This document shows, piece by piece, positions 8,367-16,943 of a DNA stretch of 64,000 nucleotides; position 1 is the first letter of the stretch; each line of letters begins with the position of its first letter. Origin of the DNA: Nitrososphaerota archaeon. GTDB lineage: Archaea > Thermoproteota > Nitrososphaeria > Nitrososphaerales > UBA183. The DNA lies in assembly GCA_029784795.1 (NCBI GenBank), contig JAFMAW010000003.1, forward strand, positions 41,395-105,394, written 5' to 3'. The translations under genes were made by a program, and so were the position numbers. The notes beneath the pieces are model-generated. The model did no database searches, was not told the DNA's origin, and was given only the letters and a program-made list of their open reading frames with translations.

Positions 8367-10022
8367 CTATCCATCGCCGAGCAGCTTGGCAAGGTGCATG
8401 GGCCCGGGGCTGAAAAGCGAAGGGTCCATCTCTATTACTTCCTTGGCCACCGCAGGCCTGTACTCCATCTTCTCCAGCACGTCCCTGTCAAGGTCTGCTC
8501 CGGGCGCCAGCTCGATGAGCTCCAGGCCGGCCGGCGTGAGCCTGAAGACTGCCCTCTCGGTGACGTAGCTGACCTCCTTGCCGAACTTGAGCGCCTGCCT
8601 GCCGCTGAAGAAGTTCTTGTAGACACGCCGCACGAACTTCTTCACTTCGCCGTCCCTGGCGATCTTGAGCTTCCCGCCGTCCACTGATATCTTCGGCTCG
8701 CGGGCGGTGAACGCTCCCGCGAAGTAGATGCGGGGCGACCCCCCGGCTATCACCGGGAACCCCCCCGGCCCATAGATCCTCCCTGGGAGGGTCGACGGAT
8801 TGACGTCTCCGTTCTTCCCGACCTGGAGGAAGCCCAGCGAAGCTGCGTCGATTATCCCGCCCTCGAAGTTGGAGAACATGTCCGGCATGGTGGAGAGCGC
8901 GAATGGGCCGACTGCGGCCCCGAAGTCCACCCCAGGGAGGGCCATGCCGCCCCACTGCCCCGACTCCACCACGGTGACTATGCGGTCCTCCAGCCCTTCT
9001 GAGACTGCCAGCCTCGACACCAGGGCTGGTATGCCTATGCCGAGGTTGACGATGTAGGGGGCGCCTTTCCTCTTCGCGGCCTCGGCCAGCCCCACCAAGA
9101 CACGCCGCGCGATGACCAGCTCCACAGGATCAATGGGTCCCTGCTCCATCCTCTGCGTCGGCTTCCCACTCGAGCAGTAGGCGTGGTCGTAGACCGTGGA
9201 GCCCACCTGCCAATGGTACGCGTTGGGCGAGACCACCACCATGTCCACCAAGGGGCCGGGGACCTCCACCGCCCTGGGGTGGGCGTCCCCTCTGTTCAGG
9301 TTCCTGACCTGCGCTATCACGACGCCGGGGCTCGGGTGCGCCTTGGTCGCCTGCGCCATGCTGAGCACTGTCCCCCTGATGGCCTCGTCTTCCATGGTCA
9401 GGTTCGCTCTCCTGTCGGCCGTGGACGCCCTGACGAGGGCGACGTTTGGCTTCGGGGCCTCGTACAGGAGATACTCCTGGCCGCCGACCGCTATCCTCTT
9501 CACCGTACAGGTGTTCCTCGCGGCCGCCAGCCTGTTGGCCTTCCCCCCTCCCTTCCGCGGGTCGATGGCCGTGTCTATGCCTATCTTGCTGATCACCCCG
9601 GGTCGCCCTGAGGCCACCTCCCTGAACCAGTATGCCGCCACCCCCATGGGCCAGCTGTATGCCTCCACGACGTTGTCACTCACGATCTTCTGAAGCCACG
9701 GGGAGAAGCCAAGGAAGGGGACGGAGATGCCGCGCATGAACCTGCCGTCCTCCCTCTGGGACAGGTCCTTGGCGACGACATCGAGGCCCCTGTCGGGGAT
9801 TGCCGGAAGAGCGTCAGTGATGACAAAGAGGTTGTTCGGGTGGCCGGTCTTCAGGTACTGCCTGTGGAGCTCGAGTATCAGGTACTCCGGGGTGTTGGCC
9901 ATGTTGAAGCCGGAGATGGCCACCACCGACCCGTCCTTCACCGTCGAGACCGCATCGGCTGCGGTGCAGACTCCCGCCCTGCGCCCTTCAGGCCCCCCAG
10001 CTGCCCTCGTCGAAGACACCAT
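8367..10022 (-). CDS. Family I acyl-CoA transferase (acetate/propionate/acetoacetate CoA-transferase type)
   Basis: The 551-residue protein fuses the alpha and beta halves of a family I CoA-transferase in one chain, as in YdiF and propionate CoA-transferase. It would move CoA between short carboxylates through a glutamyl-CoA intermediate. The N-terminal half starts at VKDGSVVAISGFN (about 28-40). The second half has NLGIGIPALV (326-335) and the VVESGQWGG segment with the likely catalytic Glu353. The ATG start gives the expected length. It fits the organic-acid or fatty-acid metabolism suggested by the acyl-CoA dehydrogenase at 15.2 kb, although the genes are not linked. Exact substrate is unknown. 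Confidence 0.88.
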   Translation of the reverse strand: MVSSTRAAGGPEGRRAGVCTAADAVSTVKDGSVVAISGFNMANTPEYLILELHRQYLKTGHPNNLFVITDALPAIPDRGLDVVAKDLSQREDGRFMRGISVPFLGFSPWLQKIVSDNVVEAYSWPMGVAAYWFREVASGRPGVISKIGIDTAIDPRKGGGKANRLAAARNTCTVKRIAVGGQEYLLYEAPKPNVALVRASTADRRANLTMEDEAIRGTVLSMAQATKAHPSPGVVIAQVRNLNRGDAHPRAVEVPGPLVDMVVVSPNAYHWQVGSTVYDHAYCSSGKPTQRMEQGPIDPVELVIARRVLVGLAEAAKRKGAPYIVNLGIGIPALVSRLAVSEGLEDRIVTVVESGQWGGMALPGVDFGAAVGPFALSTMPDMFSNFEGGIIDAASLGFLQVGKNGDVNPSTLPGRIYGPGGFPVIAGGSPRIYFAGAFTAREPKISVDGGKLKIARDGEVKKFVRRVYKNFFSGRQALKFGKEVSYVTERAVFRLTPAGLELIELAPGADLDRDVLEKMEYRPAVAKEVIEMDPSLFSPGPMHLAKLLGDG

Positions 10023-10072
10023 CCACGCCGGCTATGCCGACCCTGGCCGCATGTCTTGGACCGGCACGGCTG

Positions 10073-10348
10073 TCAGCCCTTCGCCCGCGCCAGGGAATAC
10101 ACGATGATGAAGAACCCTACCGCCTGGCAGTACGCCTGCACCGTGATCACCGTCCCGAGGTCTTGCGTCCCGAAGTTGTAGATCACCCCGGCGACCAGGG
10201 CGCCCAGCGTCACGAAGGCGAAGCCGATGGCCAGGAGGAGCATCGCGTGGCTCTTGGTCTTTCTGTAGGCCTTGCCCGCGTAGTAGACCACGACGCCGCC
10301 AAAGATCAGGATTAGCGCTTGCGCTAAGTCGAGATAGGCAAAATACAT
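10073..10348 (-). CDS. Small three-helix membrane protein next to a wHTH regulator
   Basis: The 91-residue product has three hydrophobic segments (about 8-25, 36-58, 66-87) joined by a short basic loop (AGKAYRKTKSH). A CTTTAAAG box on the minus strand at 10374-10381 lies about 30 bases upstream of the ATG, so it has its own leaderless promoter. Small membrane proteins of this size are often found beside winged-helix regulators in archaea, and one lies immediately upstream here. A sensor or signal-relay pairing is an inference from context only. Confidence 0.7.
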   Translation of the reverse strand: MYFAYLDLAQALILIFGGVVVYYAGKAYRKTKSHAMLLLAIGFAFVTLGALVAGVIYNFGTQDLGTVITVQAYCQAVGFFIIVYSLARAKG

Positions 10349-10410
10349 GATTAGTCAGTGTCACCTCCCGCGACCTTTAAAGGCTTGAAGTCGATTCTCA
10401 AGGCTGGAAA

Positions 10411-10773
10411 TCAGTAATCCTCCCTCATGGTCAGCCAGAGGCGCTTCAGCTTATCCGCCACGTCTTCGTTGATCACCGCGTCCACCTTCATCACTCCGCC
10501 GTCGAAGGAGACGTCCACGGCCCTGTAGGCGCTCCTGAGGAGCTCGTACTTCTTCCCCTCTGGGGTGACTATGATCTTCTCCACCAAGAGGATCTGGGCG
10601 TCGAGGAGCTCGTGGACCCTCCTGTAGCAGGTGCTCAGGGGTATGTCGTTCTCTTTGCTGATGTCCTCGACTGACTTGCTCTTGGGGATGGTGGACAGGA
10701 TTATCTTGCGCGAATATTCGTCAGCGAGCCCTTGAACCAGCGCCTGGATGCGAGACGGCTCGGTTATCTCCAA
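10411..10773 (-). CDS. Winged-helix transcriptional regulator (ArsR-like)
   Basis: The 120-residue protein carries an N-terminal winged-helix domain. Helix 1 is LVQGLADEYSRKIILSTIP, the helix-turn-helix is SVEDISKENDIPLSTCYRRVHELLDAQIL, and the wing is LLVEKIIVTPEGKKYELLRSAYRAVDVSF. The C-terminal tail (MKVDAVINEDVADKLKRLWLTMRE) may dimerise. No metal-binding Cys cluster is seen, so metal sensing is unlikely. The TTG start is preceded by AT-rich boxes near 10797-10814. It sits just upstream of a small membrane protein transcribed in the same direction. The target is unknown; the adjacent membrane-protein gene or itself is most likely. Confidence 0.85.
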   Translation of the reverse strand: MEITEPSRIQALVQGLADEYSRKIILSTIPKSKSVEDISKENDIPLSTCYRRVHELLDAQILLVEKIIVTPEGKKYELLRSAYRAVDVSFDGGVMKVDAVINEDVADKLKRLWLTMREDY

Positions 10774-10852
10774 CCTTCCAGAATTGCTGCGGCATCGTAT
10801 TTGAGTTTAACCGGGTCTTTCGCGCTTAGGAAAAACTGGAGGGAAGCAGGAC

Positions 10853-11416
10853 TCAGTCTGTCCTGCTTCGTATGAGATACCCTAGGCCGCCCAGGAGCGC
10901 GCCGATGGCCGCTAAGAGTATCAGTGCCCCGATGGGGTCGGTCAAGTGTCCGAGTATCTGGACGTGGATCTGTTCTGAAGTGAGGCCCTCTCCTCCTCCG
11001 GCGACTGGCGCGCTCGCCCAGCCTGCGAGGTAGCCGCCCCACATCATCAGGAACATGGAGCCGGCGACGCCCACGTTCATGAAGATGAGGTGCCCCCAGG
11101 CGAACGCGTTTGTGATCCCCTTGTATGGCTTGCCCTGCATCCCTTCGATGTAGAGGTAGAATATCGCGGTGACCGCCATGGCGACTACTCCAACCACCAG
11201 GAAGGAGATGTATCCGGTGAAGAACCAGGTCCCGGCTCCGTTGGCGGCTATGACTCTGGCGGGGGAGAAGTAGTCTGGCTTTCCTGTGATGTACTGGAGC
11301 GGGTCGAGGGTCAGCACGGTGGCGACCACCGCGAAGAAACCTTCGACCACCGCCGCCCAGATGAACCTGCCTGCCCACTTGCTCTTGAAGGTGAACTGCG
11401 GTTTGGTGTTTTCCAT
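10853..11416 (-). CDS. Multipass membrane protein, unknown function
   Basis: This 187-residue product has four or five membrane segments (about 14-36, 63-88, 104-130, 153-177) and conserved-looking histidines within or near them (FAWGHLIFMNVGVAG, HVQILGHLTD). This layout recalls small relatives of haem-copper oxidase or NO-reductase subunits, but the metal-ligand pattern is not complete enough to claim it. The start is the ATG at 11416, because TATTATAAG on the minus strand ends about 25-30 bases upstream. The reading frame extends a further 38 codons upstream, beyond the promoter, and that part is not believed to be translated. Confidence 0.7.
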   Translation of the reverse strand: MENTKPQFTFKSKWAGRFIWAAVVEGFFAVVATVLTLDPLQYITGKPDYFSPARVIAANGAGTWFFTGYISFLVVGVVAMAVTAIFYLYIEGMQGKPYKGITNAFAWGHLIFMNVGVAGSMFLMMWGGYLAGWASAPVAGGGEGLTSEQIHVQILGHLTDPIGALILLAAIGALLGGLGYLIRSRTD

Positions 11417-11601
11417 GGGTCCGCGTTCAGGTCTGGTGCTTATAATACGCTTAGACGTTTTTCGCGTATGATAATCAGTTCCAGGGGGAGCCTGGCCGCT
11501 CCGCGGTCCCGCATGGCTGACGGCGACCAACAGAGACCTCGGCTGTCATGCCGCGCCTTTCAGGCGCATAGGCGTTAGCCCCCGCCCGATGGCTGGGCGA
11601 G

Positions 11602-11619
11602 ATTCCCAACGATGGGAAT
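11602..11619. promoter_or_regulatory. Perfect dyad upstream of the uspA promoter
   Basis: The sequence ATTCCC-AACGAT-GGGAAT is a perfect 6-bp inverted repeat with a 6-base spacer. It ends 11 bases before the ATTAAATA box (11631-11638) of the universal stress protein gene. Its position at the BRE/TATA edge suggests an operator. Two further hairpins lie upstream (GCGCCT-TTC-AGGCGC at 11553-11567; GCCC...GGGC near 11584-11598). Confidence 0.45.
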
Positions 11620-11666
11620 TGTAAGGACGGATTAAATAGTGAGGGCCGAAACTGGCGACGTAGGCC

Positions 11667-12125
11667 ATGGCAGCCAATGACAAGGTGTTCCAGAACGTCG
11701 TCGTCGCCTTCGACGGGTCGAGCGACTCGGTGAAAGCCGTACAGCTGGCTTGCTCCATCGTGTCGAAGTTCGGGTCGGCGCTCACTGTTGTCCACGTCTA
11801 CAGTTCGCCTGCGATGGTCTTCGCGGGGGGCCCGGGCATGCCCATCCCCAACTACAGCGAGCTGGAGGAAGCGGCCAAAGGCACAGCCGCGGCCACGCTC
11901 TCCAGGGGGGTCCAGACCGCTGGCCAGTACGGGGTGAAAGCCAAAGGGGAGGTGATCGAGGCTTCGTCTGTCGTGGAAGCGCTGGTGGGTTACGCGACGG
12001 ACCAAGGCGTCGACCTCATCGTGACAGGGACCAGGGGAATGACGGGCTTCAAGAAGCTGATCATGGGGAGCGTCACTTCAGGACTGGTCAGCCACTCTCA
12101 CTGCCCGGTCCTCGTAGTGAGATGA
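11667..12125 (+). CDS. Universal stress protein (UspA family)
   Basis: The 152-residue product is a single UspA domain of the ATP-binding class. It has VVVAFDGSSDSVKA at the start and the nucleotide motif GTRGMTGFKKLIMGSVTS (G-2x-G-9x-G-S/T) near residues 119-136, ending in HCPVLVVR. It is a cytosolic homodimer-type stress protein; no fused domain is present. The ATG lies 36 bases after the start of the ATTAAATA box, with a perfect dyad just upstream. The CBS-domain gene begins four bases after the stop, so the two are co-transcribed. UspA and CBS proteins both sense adenine nucleotides, which suggests an energy-status pair. Confidence 0.93.
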   Translation: MAANDKVFQNVVVAFDGSSDSVKAVQLACSIVSKFGSALTVVHVYSSPAMVFAGGPGMPIPNYSELEEAAKGTAAATLSRGVQTAGQYGVKAKGEVIEASSVVEALVGYATDQGVDLIVTGTRGMTGFKKLIMGSVTSGLVSHSHCPVLVVR

Positions 12126-12129
12126 GAAG

Positions 12130-12555
12130 ATGATCTACGTCAAGGACATCATGACAAGAAAGGTCAGGACCATAGACGCCGACGCATCCATCAAGGAAGC
12201 GGCGAAGGCGATGTCGAAGTGGCGGATAGGCGCACTAGTGATCATGGCAGGGTCTAAGCCGGTCGGAATAATCACAGAGGGGGACATCTCGAGGAGCGTG
12301 GCCAGGGGGCACGACCCCGACGCCACCGTGGGCTCGCTGAAGAAGAGCCTCATCACGGTCTCCCCAGCCGAGAAGGTGGAGGTAGCGGCCAGGATAATGT
12401 CGGAAGCAGGCATCAAGAAGCTCCCTGTGATGGAAAACCACAAGCTCGTGGGCATCGTGACCCAGACCGATATCGTCGGATCCAGCTTCTCCCTGGTCAC
12501 CTCGCTCAAGGAGATGGTCCAGGCCCGATACAGGCCCCCCGACTTCGAGATGTGA
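12130..12555 (+). CDS. CBS-domain pair protein
   Basis: The 141-residue protein consists of two CBS motifs and little else (MIYVKDIMTRKVRTIDADASIKEAAKAM... and SLKKSLITVSPAEKVEVAARIMSEAGIKKLPVM). Paired CBS motifs form a Bateman module that binds AMP, ATP or related ligands. Hallmarks are the GIITEGDISR and GIVTQTDIV segments that close each motif. It follows the UspA gene by four bases and probably shares its transcript. No effector domain is fused, so it likely acts by binding to another protein. Target not evident. Confidence 0.92.
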   Translation: MIYVKDIMTRKVRTIDADASIKEAAKAMSKWRIGALVIMAGSKPVGIITEGDISRSVARGHDPDATVGSLKKSLITVSPAEKVEVAARIMSEAGIKKLPVMENHKLVGIVTQTDIVGSSFSLVTSLKEMVQARYRPPDFEM

Positions 12556-12620
12556 CCCCGGAAGCGCGGCGCCCGTCTCAGAACTGACTATAAGCACCTG
12601 CCTGGAGGGGCACTCACGGA

Positions 12621-12941
12621 TTGAGCATCCCAGACTACACGGTGGTGGTCAACTACGTCAGCGAAGGGGAGGTGGCGAACCTCATCAGGGGATACGTCCA
12701 GGTGAAGGGAAAGAAGGTCAGATTCTCTGGCGTGGCCTACGGCCGCTTCGGCGGCCAGAACTTCTCCCCTCAGTTCACCAAAGGGGCGAAGTTGAAGCTT
12801 GCGGCCCTCACAGGCGACTTCCCGAAGTTCGAGGAGGACCTCCAGCTGCGCCTCGTGAGGGGGGATTTCGAGGCCAAGCCGGGGAAGAACGAACATCATC
12901 ACCACCTTCACCTAGGCGGGCCAGAGGGGGCGCACGTGTGA
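12621..12941 (+). CDS. Small protein of unknown function upstream of an epimerase
   Basis: The 106-residue product is mixed strand/helix with a basic core (VQVKGKKVRFSGVAYGRFGG) and a His-rich tail (EHHHHLHLGG) that could bind metal. The TTG start lies 33 bases after CTATAAGC at 12588-12595, giving a leaderless transcript. The stop overlaps the GTG of the next gene as GTGA, so the two genes are translationally coupled and probably act together or are at least co-regulated. I do not recognise a family. Confidence 0.68.
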   Translation: MSIPDYTVVVNYVSEGEVANLIRGYVQVKGKKVRFSGVAYGRFGGQNFSPQFTKGAKLKLAALTGDFPKFEEDLQLRLVRGDFEAKPGKNEHHHHLHLGGPEGAHV

Positions 12942-13861
12942 ACCTGCTCGTGGGCGGGACGGGCTTCGTAGGGGGGCACCTCGTGGAGTACCTGTTCCAA
13001 CAGGGCGAGATCTCCAAGGGCGCCTTCAGGAAGGGGGCGCACCTGAAGACCATGGACACCAACGGGGTCCAGGGGGTCGAGGTCGACCTCGCAGACCACC
13101 ACTCCCTCCACGAGGCGATGGAAAGCGTGGACGCGGTATACAATCTGGCGTCCCCCATGCCATACTCAGGGAGCGGTTTCATGGGTCCCAACACCGAGGG
13201 GATCCTCAACCTCCTGGAGGCGGCCACCGAGGCGAAGGCCAAGTGCTTCGTGCACCTGAGCACGCTCGATGTCTACGGGTTCGGCGCAGGGAAGGTGGAC
13301 CAGTCTAGGCAGCTCAGGCCTGCAGGCGAATATCAGACCGCCAAGGCCGAAGCTGAGAGGCTCCTGCTGGAGTTCACGAAGCGGACGTCTTCACCCCGGG
13401 TCACGATAATCAGGGCGGCGAAGGCCTTCGGGTCGCGGGACCAATCCATCGCTGTCCCGCTGCTCAAGATGGTCGAGCAGGGGAGGGTGGTCGTACCCCG
13501 GGGAAGCAGCATGTCCTACACGCACCCGCGGGACATCGCCCAGGCGATGTACAGGGCCGCCACTGGGACGCTGGCCACCGGTACGTCCTTCCTTGTGAAG
13601 TCGTTCGACGCCACCCCGGAGGCCCTCGCACGGGGGGTGTCGTCCGCCATAGGCAAGACCCCGGAGTTCAAGAAGCAGGGGCTCTTCTCCGGGCCGGCCG
13701 TGTCGAAGTACGCCTCGGACCAGCTGAGCGCGTCGCTGGCCATCGACGACCAGCCGGACTGGTCGGAGCTCGGCTACGCCCCGCAGTTCGGCCTGAAGGC
13801 GACCTGCGACGAGGTCGCCGCCTGGTACAGGAAGGAACCATGGGTCACCGAAGGCGCCTAG
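12938..13861 (+). CDS. NAD(P)-dependent epimerase/dehydratase (extended SDR)
   Basis: The 307-residue protein is an extended short-chain dehydrogenase. The glycine-rich nucleotide motif [10 protein letters not shown] is at residues 6-15, LDVYGFG carries the strand before the active site, and YQTAK (tyrosine and lysine of YxxxK) is the catalytic pair near residues 129-133. The family acts on nucleotide sugars, steroids or flavonoid-type ketones. The GTG start overlaps the preceding stop as GTGA. The stop codon overlaps the endonuclease III gene by 22 bases, so a three-gene operon is likely. Substrate is not deducible. Confidence 0.87.
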   Translation: MNLLVGGTGFVGGHLVEYLFQQGEISKGAFRKGAHLKTMDTNGVQGVEVDLADHHSLHEAMESVDAVYNLASPMPYSGSGFMGPNTEGILNLLEAATEAKAKCFVHLSTLDVYGFGAGKVDQSRQLRPAGEYQTAKAEAERLLLEFTKRTSSPRVTIIRAAKAFGSRDQSIAVPLLKMVEQGRVVVPRGSSMSYTHPRDIAQAMYRAATGTLATGTSFLVKSFDATPEALARGVSSAIGKTPEFKKQGLFSGPAVSKYASDQLSASLAIDDQPDWSELGYAPQFGLKATCDEVAAWYRKEPWVTEGA

Positions 13862-14532
13862 CGCTCCCCGACCTCCTCCGAAAGATCAGGGGGATGGTCC
13901 ATAGCTCATCGGACAAGCGGGCCACCGCCCTGGCGAAGCTGCAAGGCGCAGAGGGGGGCGAGCCGTTCAGGATTCTGATCGGGACCATCCTCTCCCATCG
14001 GACCAGGGATGAAAACACCACCCGCGCGACTGAAAACCTGTTTGCAAGGTACAAGACCCCCGGCGAGCTCGCGAGCGCAGACCCCGAGGCGGTCAGCCGG
14101 CTCATCCGCCCATCGGGGTTCTACAGGATGAAGTCGAAGAACATCATCAGGGTGTCGAAGCAGCTGGTCGCCGAGTTCGGCGGCGCCGTCCCCGACAACG
14201 AGGACGACCTGCTTAAGCTGCACTCAGTGGGGCGGAAGACGGCGAACTGCGTCCTCGTGTACGCCTTCAACAAGCCGGCGATACCGGTCGACACGCACGT
14301 CCACCGTATCTCCAACCGGCTCGGGCTGGTGAAGACGAAGACGCCGGAGGAGACTGAGGCAGAGCTGGTCAAGACGGTCCCACGCCGCTACTGGCTTGAG
14401 CTCAACGAGCTCTTCGTCAGGTTCGGGCAGACCACCTGCAAACCGATAGGCCCGAAGTGCCCGTCGTGCACCGTCGCCGGGTCCTGTGAGTACTACCAGA
14501 CGGTCGTGGCTCCCCGGGCCAAAGCTTCATAG
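13840..14532 (+). CDS. nth: Endonuclease III (DNA glycosylase/AP lyase)
   Basis: The 230-residue protein removes oxidised pyrimidines from DNA and cuts the abasic site. It has the helix-hairpin-helix [12 protein letters not shown] with catalytic Lys133, the catalytic Asp151 in VDTHVHR, and an iron-sulphur cluster motif C200-x6-C207-x2-C210-x5-C216. All key residues are present and the length is normal. The ATG gives an N-terminal extension of about 20 residues ([15 protein letters not shown]); a later start is possible. It overlaps the end of the epimerase gene and precedes a MazG-like gene by 24 bases. Confidence 0.95.
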   Translation: MGHRRRLALPDLLRKIRGMVHSSSDKRATALAKLQGAEGGEPFRILIGTILSHRTRDENTTRATENLFARYKTPGELASADPEAVSRLIRPSGFYRMKSKNIIRVSKQLVAEFGGAVPDNEDDLLKLHSVGRKTANCVLVYAFNKPAIPVDTHVHRISNRLGLVKTKTPEETEAELVKTVPRRYWLELNELFVRFGQTTCKPIGPKCPSCTVAGSCEYYQTVVAPRAKAS

Positions 14533-14556
14533 CCTCACCTCGGCGCCGTCCGGGCC

Positions 14557-14877
14557 GTGCCAACGCTGGAAGCGGCAAAGAAGAAGGTCGAAGAGCTCGT
14601 CGTGGCGAAGGGGTTCGGCAACTCCCCCGACGAGATAGCCAACAAGCTGCTATTCGCGTTCATCGAGCTGGGAGAGGCAGGCGACTCCTGGAAGAAGGGG
14701 AAGCCGAAGGAGGAGACCATCGAAGAGCTGGTCGACGTCATATTCTACGTCCTCGACGCGTCCAGGCTGATCTCCCCCGACGCAGACCTCGACGCGGTGT
14801 TCGAGGCGAAGTGGTCGAAGAACATGACGAGGCCCCACCGGTACGGCGAGGGGTTCAGGGACAAGCAGCAGGCCTAG
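14557..14877 (+). CDS. MazG-like nucleotide pyrophosphohydrolase
   Basis: The 106-residue product is a compact all-alpha NTP pyrophosphatase domain with the metal motif E37-x-x-E40 ... E57-x-x-D60, the signature of MazG, HisE and dUTPase-like enzymes. Such small proteins hydrolyse non-canonical or excess NTPs to NMP and PPi. It lies 24 bases after the endonuclease III gene, suggesting a DNA-maintenance grouping. The GTG start is the first in frame after the previous stop. Its last bases overlap the convergent 60-residue zinc-protein gene. Confidence 0.82.
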   Translation: MPTLEAAKKKVEELVVAKGFGNSPDEIANKLLFAFIELGEAGDSWKKGKPKEETIEELVDVIFYVLDASRLISPDADLDAVFEAKWSKNMTRPHRYGEGFRDKQQA

Positions 14878-15056
14878 ACCGCCTTCACCCATGTGACCTG
14901 CTTGTCTGCGTGGCAGACGTAGCCGACGAACCCAGGGCCGCTGCCGTCTGTCACAGTCTCGGTCCTCGATAGGGTGCGGCCGCAGATGGTGCATCTCTGC
15001 TCGGTCTGCTCCTGCTTGATGGCGCTCCAGTCGACCATGTAGTAGGTCAGCCACAT
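14874..15056 (-). CDS. Small zinc-finger-like protein
   Basis: The 60-residue product (MWLTYYMVDWSAIKQEQ...) carries a CTICG knuckle at residues 22-26 and a second CHAD element near 48-51, a probable zinc site. It is followed by a TWVKAV tail. Start at ATG 15056; an ATG 33 bases upstream (15089) is an alternative. The ATTAAAT box at 15126-15132 is nearly palindromic and could serve this gene on the minus strand and the acyl-CoA dehydrogenase on the plus strand. The gene converges with and slightly overlaps the MazG-like gene. Function unknown; the two metal knuckles are the reason to accept it. Confidence 0.55.
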   Translation of the reverse strand: MWLTYYMVDWSAIKQEQTEQRCTICGRTLSRTETVTDGSGPGFVGYVCHADKQVTWVKAV

Positions 15057-15158
15057 GGGCGAGACATCAGTCTTCAACCCTTCGTACATCGGGGGCCGGT
15101 TCAAAAGCATGCGCGGCAGGTGAGGATTAAATCCAGGCAACCTCACCCCGGGCCAGCC

Positions 15159-16382
15159 ATGGAACGCCTGTTCCAGTCCTCCATGGACGAGGTGGATAGG
15201 CTCGTCGGACTCGATGACGAGGAGAAGCAGCTCCTCCAGGACGCGGACGCGGCCGCGGACGAACTGCTCGTCTCGGAGTTCGAGAAGTACGTCGAGAGGA
15301 AGTACAACCCTGAGATAGCCAACGTGCTCAGGCGCCACAACCTGATGGGGGTCCCCATAGACAAGGAGCACGGGGGCCGAGGGGCGCGCCAGCTGGTCGA
15401 GGCTCTCTTCCTGGAGAGGATGGGGCAGACGGGGATGGGCGTCATCACCCTGGCCGACGTCCACATGTGCCTGGGGAGCCTCGCGGTCCAGGACTGGGGG
15501 AACGAGGAGCAGAAGGCAAGGTACCTCCCGGCGGCTGCCAAGGGGGACGTCCTGTTCGCCTACGGCCTGACCGAGCCTGAGGCCGGCTCTGACCCGGGCT
15601 CCCTGAAGACCAGCTATGCCAGGGACGGGGACGGGTTCAGGCTGTCCGGGTCGAAGTATCTCATCTCCAACGGGTCCGTCGCGACCAACATGCTCGTCTT
15701 CGCCCGCCCCGAGGGCGCGGCCCGGGGGGTCACCGCCTTCCTTGTCGACACAAAACAGGAGGGGTTCAAGGTCGACATGCGCCTCGAGGAGAAGATGGGG
15801 CTGTTCACCTCCGACACGTCGCTGATCAGCCTCGACGGGGCTTTCGTCCCCAGGGAGGATGTCCTCGGGGAGGAGGGGAAGGGGCTCTCCGTAGCCTACT
15901 CGGCCCTCCTGAACGGTCGGATAGGCATCGCCTCTGGATGCCTCGGGGTGATGGAAGACTGCCTCAACCAGGTGAGGGAGAGGGTCACTTCCAGGGTCCA
16001 GCACGGCAAGGAGATAGCCAGGCACCAACTGATCCAGAAGCACGTAGCCTACATCGAGTCCAGCCTTGAGGCGTGCAGGTGGCTGGTGTACAGGGCTGCG
16101 ATGAAGAAGGACGAATACGAAAAGTCTCCGGGAACCCTCTCTGTCCGCACTGACGGGGACAGGCTCTCCGCGGTGGCGAAGTACGTCTCGTCGAGGTGCG
16201 CCTTCGAGTCTGCAGACAGGGCGGTCCAGTGCTTCGGCGGGTTCGGATACTCCATAATGTCTCCCGTGGCCAAGCACTTCCTCGACTCCAGGGTCGCCAG
16301 GATCTACGAAGGCACCGACGAGATAATGGAGCTCAAAATCGCCTCCTCCGTCCTTGGAAGGGGTTTCGAGGCCTACAGGTAG
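15159..16382 (+). CDS. Acyl-CoA dehydrogenase
   Basis: The 407-residue flavoenzyme would oxidise an acyl-CoA to the 2-enoyl-CoA. It has the FAD/substrate signature YGLTEPEAGSDPGSLKT near residue 130 and the C-terminal CFGGFGYSIMSP...RIYEGTDEIMELKIA block, whose Glu in YEGT is the usual catalytic base. The start is the ATG 33 bases after the start of ATTAAAT at 15126-15132. An upstream GTG at 15120 precedes that box and is rejected. Natural electron partners (ETF) are not in the window. It shares its direction with the CoxG-like gene 115 bases downstream, which has its own TTAAAT box. Confidence 0.94.
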   Translation: MERLFQSSMDEVDRLVGLDDEEKQLLQDADAAADELLVSEFEKYVERKYNPEIANVLRRHNLMGVPIDKEHGGRGARQLVEALFLERMGQTGMGVITLADVHMCLGSLAVQDWGNEEQKARYLPAAAKGDVLFAYGLTEPEAGSDPGSLKTSYARDGDGFRLSGSKYLISNGSVATNMLVFARPEGAARGVTAFLVDTKQEGFKVDMRLEEKMGLFTSDTSLISLDGAFVPREDVLGEEGKGLSVAYSALLNGRIGIASGCLGVMEDCLNQVRERVTSRVQHGKEIARHQLIQKHVAYIESSLEACRWLVYRAAMKKDEYEKSPGTLSVRTDGDRLSAVAKYVSSRCAFESADRAVQCFGGFGYSIMSPVAKHFLDSRVARIYEGTDEIMELKIASSVLGRGFEAYR

Positions 16383-16496
16383 GAGGAGGCCGAGCAGTGC
16401 GCCACCGTCCTCGGCCAGACCGCGCCTGTGAACGCCCCAGGCGCGCCCAATCGTTTCCTGAGCAGGAGTTAAATCACTCCGGGCCGCCATCGAGGT

Positions 16497-16943
16497 ATGC
16501 AACTCCACCTCGACGGATCAAACGTCATCAGATCCCCGCAGAGCAGGGTCTATGCCCTCCTCACGGACGCTGATTTCATCGCCAGGACCCTTCCAGACGC
16601 TGACGACGTCCACGTCATCGACCCGCAGAGCCTGGAGGCGAAGATCAAGCTGAGGGTGGCGGTGGTGTCCAGCACCATGAAGGTGAAGATGACCATCTCC
16701 AAGACTGCACCTACATCGAAGGCGACCTTGGTCGCCGAAGGGACCGGGAGCGGCAGCTCCATGAAGATCACCAGCGTCTTCGAGCTCTCCGGGGACGCGC
16801 CCACTGACATGCGCTGGTCCGCCGACGCCGAGATAACCGGCGTGATGGCCGGGCTGGGATCCTCGTTGCTGAAGGGGTTCGCGACCAAGAAGGTCGCCGA
16901 GATCTTCGAAGGGATTACCAGGGCAGTGGAGTCAGCTTCCTGA
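16497..16943 (+). CDS. CoxG-like SRPBCC-fold protein
   Basis: The 148-residue protein resembles CoxG, the carbon monoxide dehydrogenase subunit G family with a START/SRPBCC fold. Typical features are the opening LHLDGSNVIRSPQSRVYALLTDADFIARTLPD and the core DMRWSADAEITGVMAGLGSSLLKGFATKKVAEIF. In Cox operons CoxG helps anchor or mature the molybdenum enzyme. No CO dehydrogenase genes lie nearby, so here it may be an orphan lipid- or cofactor-binding protein. The ATG lies 28 bases after TTAAAT at 16469-16474. Confidence 0.85.
   Translation: MQLHLDGSNVIRSPQSRVYALLTDADFIARTLPDADDVHVIDPQSLEAKIKLRVAVVSSTMKVKMTISKTAPTSKATLVAEGTGSGSSMKITSVFELSGDAPTDMRWSADAEITGVMAGLGSSLLKGFATKKVAEIFEGITRAVESAS

Noticed and set aside
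15120..15158. GTG start 13 codons earlier for the acyl-CoA dehydrogenase
   Set aside because: It precedes the ATTAAAT promoter box, and the added residues (RIKSRQPHPGPA) do not resemble the family.
15057..16508. Long minus-strand frame running into the 60-residue zinc protein
   Set aside because: It is the shadow of the acyl-CoA dehydrogenase on the other strand, with Pro/Arg/Gly/Leu-rich translation and no family motif; only the last 60 residues look real.
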